Origin: Actinomycetota bacterium
GTDB taxonomy: Bacteria; Actinomycetota; Aquicultoria; Aquicultorales; Aquicultoraceae
Direction of reading: 5' to 3'
Length of the DNA: 5,199 bases
Assembly: GCA_030017355.1 (NCBI GenBank)
Contig: JASEIR010000150.1
Location: forward strand, 1 to 5,199
Shown: in pieces, positions 1 through 4,922 of the stretch
How positions within the stretch are numbered: position 1 is the stretch's first letter
Layout of the letters: every line of letters starts with the position of its first letter
Notes under the pieces: generated by a model
Told to the model about the DNA's origin: nothing
The model's database searches: none
The model's input: only the letters and a program-made list of their open reading frames with translations
Made by a program: the position numbers and the translations under genes

Positions 1-41
1 TGAAAAATGGACCGGAGACGAGGGATAGGCAAAAGAAGAAC

Positions 42-99
42 TGCCATTGCGAGGAGGCTGCCACAACTTCCCTACGGCTTACAGTCGCCCGCAATGACA
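42..99. repeat. CATTGCGAG-type dispersed inverted repeat
   Basis: The left arm TGCCATTGCGAGGAGGCTG (42-60) pairs imperfectly with the right arm CAGTCGCCCGCAATGACA (82-99), leaving a loop of about 21 bases. The reverse complement of the right arm begins TGTCATTGCGGGCGACTG. Elements with CATTGCGAG / GCAATGACA ends occur as scattered intergenic repeats in many bacterial genomes and have no coding capacity. This copy lies downstream of the small minus-strand gene at 149-256 and could form a hairpin at the end of its transcript. I recognise the terminal motif. Whether other copies exist in this genome cannot be seen here. Confidence 0.65.
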
Positions 100-148
100 A
101 AAATAGCTCAATTGCAAAATCCCTGTGTTTGTTATATGGGTTGCATAG

Positions 149-256
149 CTAATCCTTGCTACCACCAAATGCATAATCAATAGCCCTGATTATAAACATT
201 AACACTAAGCCAGCAATAACCCCAATTATTAGCCATATAACAACTTCCAAATCCAT
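149..256 (-). CDS. 35-residue single-pass membrane protein, family unknown
   Basis: A short gene reading MDLEVVIWLIIGVIAGLVLM and then FIIRAIDYAFGGSKD before a TAG stop. Residues 5-23 form one uninterrupted hydrophobic segment. Acidic residues lie before it, and Arg24 and later Lys34 after it, so the positive-inside rule suggests the C-terminus is in the cytoplasm. The ATG has a strong Shine-Dalgarno sequence, AGAGGGAG at 263-270, six bases upstream, which is the main reason for believing it is translated. It stands alone: the antitoxin promoter upstream points the other way, and a dispersed repeat follows it. A weak candidate promoter lies on the minus strand (TTAACT at 366-371 and TATAGA at 344-349, 16 bp apart). 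Its size and shape recall small regulatory or accessory membrane proteins such as KdpF-like subunits, but I see no specific match and assign no function. Confidence 0.6.
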   Translation of the reverse strand: MDLEVVIWLIIGVIAGLVLMFIIRAIDYAFGGSKD

Positions 257-262
257 AAAGAA

Positions 263-270
263 CTCCCTCT
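263..270 (-). promoter_or_regulatory. Shine-Dalgarno site of the small membrane protein
   Basis: On the minus strand this reads AGAGGGAG, followed by a six-base spacer TTCTTT and then ATG. It is one of the best ribosome binding sites in the window and supports the 35-residue reading frame as a real gene. Confidence 0.65.
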
Positions 271-400
271 TTCTGAATACCTCATGATGTCCTATGTTCA
301 CTTTAATAGGAATGATAGGAATGCCAACTTTATGGGCTCAGACTCTATATAACAAGCAATCTTAAAGTTAATAATACTTCAAAGACCTTCTTTTTTAAAG

Positions 401-429
401 TTGACACCGTCACCGGTTACGCTTATATC
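401..429 (+). promoter_or_regulatory. Sigma70-type promoter of the toxin-antitoxin operon
   Basis: A perfect -35 hexamer TTGACA (401-406) is followed by a 17-bp spacer and the -10-like TATATC (424-429, four of six matches). It points towards the AbrB-type antitoxin, whose Shine-Dalgarno-supported ATG lies about 75 bases beyond the -10 box. The TTG at 401 that opens the antitoxin's long reading frame is therefore part of the promoter and not a start codon. Confidence 0.65.
409..420 (+). promoter_or_regulatory. Candidate operator inside the antitoxin promoter
   Basis: GTCACCGGTTAC is a 12-bp near-palindrome with a perfect ACCGGT core and matching GT/AC ends; only the third base from each end fails to pair. 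It sits wholly in the spacer between the -35 and -10 hexamers. AbrB-type antitoxins commonly repress their own operon by binding DNA at the promoter, so this is the natural place for such a site. The assignment is inference from position and symmetry. Confidence 0.35.
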
Positions 430-490
430 TTTACTGATAACCTATTCTTTGCCATTCAAAAAAAGTAAAGAATTATCTGATATCTTTGAT

Positions 491-497
491 AGAGGTG
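491..497 (+). promoter_or_regulatory. Shine-Dalgarno site marking the original antitoxin start
   Basis: AGAGGTG lies six bases before ATG at 504-506. It is the only convincing ribosome binding site upstream of the AbrB domain, but the ATG it serves is in a different frame from the rest of the antitoxin. It therefore shows where the gene was meant to start and exposes a frame disruption just after the start. Confidence 0.6.
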
Positions 498-503
498 TAA
501 ATC

Positions 504-760
504 ATGGCAAAAAATCGACGGTGTCTGCTAGGGGGCAAGTTACAATACCTGCTAAAGTTAGAGAAGCCTTGGGGCTAAAACCTGGCGATAGGGTCATCTA
601 TAAAGTAGTCGGCGGCAAGGCAGAAATCATGCCGATCAAAGGTACAATTCTTGATGCTGCAGGTACAGTGAAACCAAAGGCAAAACCTGAGAATTTTCGA
701 AAAATAAGGGCAGAACTAAAGCATGCTGTGGCCAAACGCATAGCGGAGAAAAAACAATGA
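504..760 (+). CDS. AbrB/SpoVT-type antitoxin, frame disrupted at its start
   Basis: The frame starting with TCG at 515 encodes a swapped-hairpin AbrB/SpoVT DNA-binding domain (STVSARGQVTIPAKVREALG, LKPGDRVIYKVV). A charged, Lys-rich tail follows, ending KRIAEKKQ; such tails usually wrap the toxin partner. The antitoxin would neutralise the PIN toxin encoded next, whose ATG overlaps this gene's TGA (ATGA at 757-760), and would repress the operon. The oddity is the start. The ATG at 504 has a good ribosome binding site but reads MAKNRRCLL and stops at 576-578. With one more A in the A6 run at 509-514 it would read MAKKSTVSARGQ, which is the expected N-terminus. Either the gene is frameshifted, or transcriptional slippage on the A run restores the frame, or translation begins at GTG 521 without a visible ribosome site and with a clipped domain. 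Family assignment is secure; functional status is not. Confidence 0.75.
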
Positions 761-1175
761 AAGGCAGTTTTGTCGACACCAATATCTTTATACGGCTCCT
801 TACTGAAGACGACGTTAAGCAAGCCAAAGCTTCTGAGAATTTCGTATCTCGAGTTTATCTCGAGTTACATCTGGAAAAGATCGGGCCTTTTTAACAGTTG
901 CTGTAATATTAGAGCTTATATGGACTCTTGATTCTTACTATGAGCTAAGTAGAGATGATATCTCGGATAAACTCATGCTTCTTCTTAACACCAAAAAGCT
1001 AGTGATTGAAAATAGAGATGTTGTTGAAGAAGCCGTTGAGTATTATAAAACTGCACGAATCGACTTTGCCAATTGTTACAACGCAGCCTTTGCCAAGTTA
1101 AGAGGAGACGCCATCATCCTATCTTATGACAAGGACTTCGATAGAATAAAAGATATAAAAAGGGTCGAGCCGTAG
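757..1175 (+). pseudogene. PIN-domain (VapC-like) toxin, broken by an 11-bp duplication
   Basis: PIN-domain toxins are Mg-dependent ribonucleases that cleave RNA such as tRNA or rRNA when not bound by their antitoxin. The first part starts at ATG 757, overlapping the antitoxin stop, and reads MKGSFVDTNIFIRLL with the first catalytic Asp in VDTN. It runs into TAA at 892-894. The rest of the protein continues in another frame: LTVAVILELIWTLDSYYELS holds the conserved Glu, and YDKDFDRI the last Asp, ending at TAG 1175. Between them TATCTCGAGTT occurs twice in tandem (845-855, 856-866). Removing one copy joins the frames as ENFVSRVTSGKDRAFLTVAV and gives a 135-residue protein, normal for the family. 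The usual FAD motif before the last strand reads FAN (Asn codon 1071-1073), so an active-site Asp also seems lost. As written, the gene cannot make a full toxin. Confidence 0.85.
845..866 (+). repeat. 11-bp perfect tandem duplication in the toxin gene
   Basis: TATCTCGAGTT at 845-855 is followed directly by an identical copy at 856-866. Eleven is not a multiple of three, so the second copy shifts the PIN toxin out of frame. Deleting either copy gives a continuous, family-like protein, so the duplication is the likely cause of the break. Confidence 0.95.
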
Positions 1176-1205
1176 ACATTTTCTATTTTCTATTTTCGAT
1201 TCTCT

Positions 1206-1247
1206 GCAAGTAAAAATAGCCGCTTTAATACGGCTATTTTTACTTGC
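1206..1247. terminator. Bidirectional intrinsic terminator between toxin and tRNA-Val
   Basis: GCAAGTAAAAATAGCCG (1206-1222) and CGGCTATTTTTACTTGC (1231-1247) are perfect 17-bp inverted arms around an 8-base loop. The GC-rich AGCCG/CGGCT core is flanked by A-runs before it and T-runs after it on both strands, as in terminators that work in either direction. It lies 30 bases after the toxin stop and starts 1 base beyond the tRNA 3' end, so it would end both converging transcripts. Confidence 0.85.
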
Positions 1248-1248
1248 G

Positions 1249-1320
1249 TGGGCGTTACTGGATTTGAACCAGTGACCTCTGCCGTGTGAAGGCAGCGCTC
1301 TCCCGCTGAGCTAAACGCCC
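1249..1320 (-). tRNA. tRNA-Val (anticodon CAC)
   Basis: The minus strand folds into a complete 72-base cloverleaf. The acceptor arms GGGCGTT and AACGCCC pair over 7 bp. The D-arm is GCTC/GAGC. The anticodon stem CTGCC/GGCAG carries the loop TTCACAC, giving anticodon CAC, which reads the GUG valine codon. The T-arm is ACTGG TTCAAAT CCAGT and the discriminator base is A. The next genomic bases are CGC, so the 3' CCA is not encoded and must be added by the CCA-adding enzyme, a gene for which lies at 3410-4846. The gene stands alone, with a terminator one base beyond its 3' end and a candidate promoter about 60 bases upstream. Confidence 0.97.
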
Positions 1321-1352
1321 CTCTGAATAATTTCTCTTAGTTGCGTTTATGG

Positions 1353-1376
1353 TTACCTCTCTTATTACCTCTCTTA
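1353..1376. repeat. 12-bp perfect tandem repeat upstream of tRNA-Val
   Basis: TTACCTCTCTTA at 1353-1364 is repeated exactly at 1365-1376. It lies between the tRNA-Val gene and its candidate promoter, in what would be the 5' leader of the tRNA precursor. No coding role is apparent. Confidence 0.9.
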
Positions 1377-1379
1377 ATT

Positions 1380-1407
1380 ATTATCCCAAATTCAAAGAAA
1401 AATTCAA
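1380..1407 (-). promoter_or_regulatory. Candidate promoter for tRNA-Val
   Basis: On the minus strand, TTGAAT (1407-1402, four of six matches to the -35 consensus) and GATAAT (1385-1380, five of six matches to -10) are separated by 16 bp. The pair points at the tRNA-Val gene and would give a leader of about 50 bases to be trimmed by RNase P. The region is AT-rich, so chance matches are possible. Confidence 0.4.
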
Positions 1408-1444
1408 ATTCGGGTATACATCAAATATATTAACAAGCCACTAA

Positions 1445-1470
1445 ATGCACAGCTTTAAAGAAGCTGGCAT
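1445..1470 (+). other. Hairpin in the leader of the 388-residue protein gene
   Basis: ATGC-A-CAGCTT, loop TAAAG, AAGCTG-GCAT: a 10-bp stem with one bulged A and a 5-base loop, ending 26 bases before the ATG at 1497. It has no T-run after it on the plus strand, so it is not a terminator for that direction. It may be a protein-binding palindrome or a stem in the mRNA leader. I see no other regulatory signal for the gene, and no clear promoter. Confidence 0.35.
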
Positions 1471-1496
1471 AAAAAGCGATTTAGGACTGGTGGTCT

Positions 1497-2663
1497 ATGC
1501 GCAATAGACCAGGCAGAAACAGGAACGTTATCGCGATAATAATGGGTATTTTCGTTAACCTTGTGCTCATTGTTATTCTTGCACTTCAAAATTCACCAAT
1601 AAATAAAACCTGGCCGATAAGAAGCCCTCAAAAGGCAATTTCCTCAATAATTTTATCTAAGATAAACCTTGTTGAAATACCAGAAGATCAGAAGCTACAT
1701 TCGGTAGGCAGGCGCTGCTTTACAAAATTTCTAGCGTTGCAGACTGGGAAGTTTCAATTTATAACGGCCTCTCAGATTAGTACGGGCGCCTTTAAAAATA
1801 CAGCAGGCTCGATGAACAACTTTACCATTGCTGTAATCGAACCATATGACTTGCAGGACAAGAACCCAGCTACACGGAGAAGGATAATCAAGCGGGTAGA
1901 TGAGCTTGCAATTCAGGGAAAAATCGATGCCATAGTAGAAGCTTCTGCCTCAGATGTCATAAGAGATAGCACGTGGGGAATTAAGCAGGTTCAGCGGTTG
2001 CGCCAAGCTGGGGTCATTCGCTGCGTCATATTTGATGGCGGTCATCATGTTCGCTCTCTTGCTCTAAATCCTGATATTCTCCTTATTCCAACTATATACT
2101 TTAAAAATAACTTATATGCAAGCCACTGGTTTACCAGAGACTCAGTGCCATTGAAAGACCTAAAGAAAGTATTAAGAGATGAAGGGATTGACTCCATAGT
2201 TGCACTCTTCCCCCGTATAGGAATACCAATTAAAAATCCAAATGGCATGGCATGGATTGCAGCCCAAGCAATTAATGAGATAAACAACAAAATTGAGAGC
2301 AAAGGTAGCCTGCCAAATTACGGCCAGCTCCCGCTCGTCAAAACTGATTTTAAGAATCATGCGCCAAAAAGAGAGGCAATATTTATATCGCTTGAAGTTG
2401 ATGAAAAAGCATCCGAGCTTGATATCTTATCAAAACTAAGATTTGAGGTTAAAAGGAAAGAAGCGCAAGATGGAAAAGTCAGGCAAGTTTATGTGGGAAT
2501 TACCTCTGGCAACAGCATGTTTCCTTTTAAAAGTAAAATGCTTGAATATAATGGTAATGATCTTGAGGTATTTCTTAACAAGAATCTTCCTTACAAGGTA
2601 ATGGTATTAACAGAGCCTATCAGTACATGGAATATTATTCTCTACCGTTTAGGAATACAGTAG
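1497..2663 (+). CDS. Membrane-anchored protein of unknown family, 388 residues
   Basis: I do not recognise this protein. It begins with a basic stretch (MRNRPGRNRN), followed by one hydrophobic segment at residues 11-30 (VIAIIMGIFVNLVLIVILAL). This fits a signal anchor that leaves about 355 residues outside the cytoplasm. The rest alternates short hydrophobic strands with helices rich in Lys, Arg and Glu, like a mixed alpha/beta domain. The strands include FTIAVIEPYD (109-118), IDAIVEAS (143-150), VIRCVIFDGGHH (173-184) and VRQVYVGITSGNS (328-340). The FDGGHHVR patch at 179-186 could bind a metal, but that is speculation. The ATG at 1497 is the first possible start after an in-frame TAG at 1482. 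Its ribosome site is weak (GGTGG, three bases away), and the next ATG (1542) would cut into the membrane segment. The gene stands alone and converges on the phosphoesterase gene with only 15 bases between the stops. Confidence 0.8.
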   Translation: MRNRPGRNRNVIAIIMGIFVNLVLIVILALQNSPINKTWPIRSPQKAISSIILSKINLVEIPEDQKLHSVGRRCFTKFLALQTGKFQFITASQISTGAFKNTAGSMNNFTIAVIEPYDLQDKNPATRRRIIKRVDELAIQGKIDAIVEASASDVIRDSTWGIKQVQRLRQAGVIRCVIFDGGHHVRSLALNPDILLIPTIYFKNNLYASHWFTRDSVPLKDLKKVLRDEGIDSIVALFPRIGIPIKNPNGMAWIAAQAINEINNKIESKGSLPNYGQLPLVKTDFKNHAPKREAIFISLEVDEKASELDILSKLRFEVKRKEAQDGKVRQVYVGITSGNSMFPFKSKMLEYNGNDLEVFLNKNLPYKVMVLTEPISTWNIILYRLGIQ

Positions 2664-2678
2664 CTAACTGGTGGATAA

Positions 2679-3413
2679 CTACACTCCGTAAGCTAGACGA
2701 TTAATAAGAGATTGTGGAAGACCTTCTTGTCGCATTTTTTCTTGCGTTGTCTCCACCGGATATTCAACTCGGTGATATGTTAATGTAAATTCTCTTGTAT
2801 TTAAAACCATATAACTTGCACGTGGGTCGCCATCTCTAGGTTGACCAACACTTCCAGGATTGATGAGATATTTTGTATTTTCCCTGCTAAGGTCTATGGT
2901 CACTTCTTCAAACAACGGAGCTATCCGAGCAGCAGCGCTACCAGGCTTCATAAATATAAGTGGAATATGGGAATGGCCCACAAAGGTTATAACAGATTTT
3001 GTTTTGGAAAGTATTTCATTAGCCTGCCAAGAAGATATTACATACTCCCAAACATCATCCCGCGGGCTGCCATGGACCAATGCTATACCTGGAAAAGGCT
3101 CTGTTGTTCTTGGTAGAGACCTTAGGAAAGATAGATGCTTCTCATCCAGTTTATTTTTGTTTATTAGACAAGCTCTAAGAGCATCCAAATTAAAACTGCC
3201 AAAGTCTATTTCCTGCAAAATACACAAATCATGGTTGCCAACAATACATTCAAACCGTGGTGAGTTGACCATATCTATGCAGCGGGCTGGTTCTGGACCA
3301 TAGCCAACAATATCTCCCAGACACCAAATTTTTTCTACCTCACCCAGCTTCTCAAGAACATTCCTTAGGGCTTCCATGTTACTGTGAATATCTGAGATTA
3401 CACCGACAATCAC
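2679..3413 (-). CDS. Calcineurin-like metallophosphoesterase (YfcE/MJ0936-like)
   Basis: A 244-residue cytoplasmic metal-dependent phosphoesterase with all the signature blocks in order: SDIHSN (residues 7-12), GDIVGYGP (33-40), GNHD (59-62), HGSPRD (114-119) and GHSH (146-149), then NPGSVGQPRDGDPRASY near 185-201. The Asp, Asn and His residues in these blocks hold the two-metal centre, so the enzyme should be active. The substrate cannot be told: relatives act on phosphodiesters or phosphomonoesters, including cyclic nucleotides. I chose GTG at 3413 as start because it gives MIVGVISDIH, typical for the family, and overlaps the TGA of the CCA-adding enzyme as GTGA. AAGG and GGAG lie 6 and 11 bases upstream. 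A GTG at 3437 would add eight residues but has no ribosome site. It is the last gene of the minus-strand cluster, and its translation is probably coupled to the gene before it. Confidence 0.92.
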   Translation of the reverse strand: MIVGVISDIHSNMEALRNVLEKLGEVEKIWCLGDIVGYGPEPARCIDMVNSPRFECIVGNHDLCILQEIDFGSFNLDALRACLINKNKLDEKHLSFLRSLPRTTEPFPGIALVHGSPRDDVWEYVISSWQANEILSKTKSVITFVGHSHIPLIFMKPGSAAARIAPLFEEVTIDLSRENTKYLINPGSVGQPRDGDPRASYMVLNTREFTLTYHRVEYPVETTQEKMRQEGLPQSLINRLAYGV

Positions 3414-4846
3414 CGTAGGCCTTTCTCCTTTGCCCACTTATCAAGCAGGGCATACGCGTCTTCCTTTGTCTCAATTTCTCCTTCAAGCTTTGCGTCTAGC
3501 AGCAGATGAAGTGCTTCTCCAACCAACGGGCCTGGACCTATGCCAAGATACTCCATTACCTCATGACCATTAATCGGTGGTCGTATTTTAGCTGCTTCTT
3601 CAGCTTCTTCTAAGCGGATTATACGTTCTTCAAGCTCATCAAATACCTGCAAGCTTTGGCGCATCTTTCGAGGGTTTTTCGTGGTGCAATCAGCCCGAAT
3701 TAAAGCGTTGAGTTTGTCGCGCAGCGTACCTGCATCACGAATGTATTTTCTTACCGCTTTATCAGTCCACCCCATCCTATAGGTATAGACCCTCATGTGA
3801 AGGTAGATGAGCTTTGTAACATCCTCAATAATTGCCTTCGGATATTTAAGTGTTCTTAATCTTCTTCTAGTAATAGAAGCCCCAATGGAATCATGATTAT
3901 AGAAGGTTACTTTCCCTTCAATTATCTCCTTGGTCTCCGGCTTTCCTATATCATGAAATAGTGCTGCAAGGCGCAGCACTAAGTCGGGCTCAACCCGTTC
4001 AACTACCGTTAGTGTATGCTCAAATACATCCTTATGATGATACTCTGGGTCTTGAGTTATTTTAAGATTCATAAGCTCAGGAACAAACAGGTCACTTAAG
4101 CCTGTGTGCACTAGCAAGCGCAAGGACTTGGCCGGCTCAGCCCCAGTCAACATCTTAGAGAATTCGTCTCTGATTCGTTCACTGGAAACCCTGGCAAGCT
4201 CACCTCTATATACAGAAATTGCTTCTTCAACCTCTGGTGAAAGATGCATGCCCATTGTAGATACAAAACGAATTGCCCGCATCATCCTCAATGGGTCATC
4301 GATAAAGCTTTGTTCCGGCGTAACTGGCGTGCGAAGAATCCGATTTGTGAGATCGGCTTGCCCATTGAAAGGATCAATCAATCTACCTTGCGGTAACTCA
4401 ACAGCCATGGCGTTTACAGTGAAATCACGTCTGGAGAGGTCAAAGTAAATATCTGTATCAAAAGCCACGCGTGGGCGTCGGGTTTTATCGACATAAACCT
4501 CGCTTCTTAGCGTAGTAATCTCAATTTTTAAATGTCCCTTGCTTAGGCCAACGGTGCCAAACTTTATACCAACAAGCCAAAGATTGTCAGCCCACGGCTT
4601 TACTATTTGAATGGTTTCATCAGGCTTTGCATCTGTTGCAAAATCAAGGTCTTCGTGAAACCTTCCAAGCAATGCATCTCGGACCGTTCCCCCAACCAGA
4701 TACAGCTTTTTGCCTGCATCTGCAAAAATCCGGCTTAGCTCCTGGATTATTGGATGTATATATAAGGGTGTCAGATTATCCGTATCTAATGGCTGTTCTA
4801 TTTTAAATCCTCCTCGCTTAATTGGTATTGTGTGGATTTTCAACAT
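3410..4846 (-). CDS. cca: CCA tRNA nucleotidyltransferase with HD domain, actinobacterial type
   Basis: This enzyme adds or repairs the 3'-terminal CCA of tRNAs from CTP and ATP, without a nucleic acid template. Class II nucleotidyltransferase motifs are clear: LVGGTVRDALLG (50-61) with the metal-binding pair EDLDF (Asp66, Asp68), RRDFTVNAMA (139-148), and the base-selecting DDPLR motif (183-187) within DDPLRMMRAIRFV. An HD domain follows, with HHKDVFEHT (270-278) and LFHDIGKP (296-303); in relatives it can act as a phosphatase or phosphodiesterase. The 478-residue length and the C-terminal RADCTTKNPRK and PPINGHEVMEYLGIGPGP blocks resemble the actinobacterial form. The ATG at 4846 has only a weak ribosome site, whereas GAGGAGG at 4809-4815 sits seven bases before in-frame ATA codon 16, so the true start is open. 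The gene overlaps the phosphoesterase start by GTGA and follows the partial gene after 76 bases. Confidence 0.95.
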   Translation of the reverse strand: MLKIHTIPIKRGGFKIEQPLDTDNLTPLYIHPIIQELSRIFADAGKKLYLVGGTVRDALLGRFHEDLDFATDAKPDETIQIVKPWADNLWLVGIKFGTVGLSKGHLKIEITTLRSEVYVDKTRRPRVAFDTDIYFDLSRRDFTVNAMAVELPQGRLIDPFNGQADLTNRILRTPVTPEQSFIDDPLRMMRAIRFVSTMGMHLSPEVEEAISVYRGELARVSSERIRDEFSKMLTGAEPAKSLRLLVHTGLSDLFVPELMNLKITQDPEYHHKDVFEHTLTVVERVEPDLVLRLAALFHDIGKPETKEIIEGKVTFYNHDSIGASITRRRLRTLKYPKAIIEDVTKLIYLHMRVYTYRMGWTDKAVRKYIRDAGTLRDKLNALIRADCTTKNPRKMRQSLQVFDELEERIIRLEEAEEAAKIRPPINGHEVMEYLGIGPGPLVGEALHLLLDAKLEGEIETKEDAYALLDKWAKEKGLR

Positions 4847-4875
4847 AACTAATTTACCAGATAAAAGAGGCTTTA

Positions 4876-4915
4876 AAAACCCTCACCAGCGAATGAAAAC
4901 CCTCACCAGCAAATG
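4876..4915. repeat. 20-bp tandem repeat in the gap before the CCA-enzyme gene
   Basis: AAAACCCTCACCAGCGAATG (4876-4895) is followed at once by a copy (4896-4915) that differs at one base (G4891 against A4911). It fills most of the 76-base gap between the partial gene on the right and the CCA-enzyme gene. On the minus strand each unit contains GGTGAGGG, which resembles a ribosome binding site but lies too far from the start to serve it. With only two adjacent units and no spacer, it is not a CRISPR array. Confidence 0.9.
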
Positions 4916-4922
4916 CTTGCTT

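Noticed and set aside
401..503. Extended antitoxin starting at TTG 401
   Set aside because: The TTG is the first part of a perfect -35 hexamer, there is no ribosome site before it, and the extra 38 residues look nothing like an AbrB N-terminus.
598..827. Minus-strand frames opposite the antitoxin
   Set aside because: They are shadows of the antitoxin gene, with no ribosome site and no domain.
975..1175. A separate 66-residue gene
   Set aside because: It is the C-terminal half of the PIN toxin after the frameshift. Its upstream frame is open and toxin-like to about 849, and no ribosome site precedes ATG 975.
2661..2695. Terminator between the converging genes
   Set aside because: TAGCTAAC and GTAAGCTA pair over only seven of eight bases around a 19-base loop, with no GC-rich core or T-run.
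2860..3303. Plus-strand frame of 147 residues
   Set aside because: It lies wholly opposite the phosphoesterase gene, whose motifs are complete, and its sequence shows no recognisable domain.
3414..3437. Longer phosphoesterase starting at GTG 3437
   Set aside because: No ribosome site lies before it, and the added eight residues are not family-like. GTG 3413 gives a typical N-terminus and a GTGA overlap.
4876..4915. CRISPR-like repeat
   Set aside because: There are only two directly adjacent units with no spacers, so it is a simple tandem duplication.
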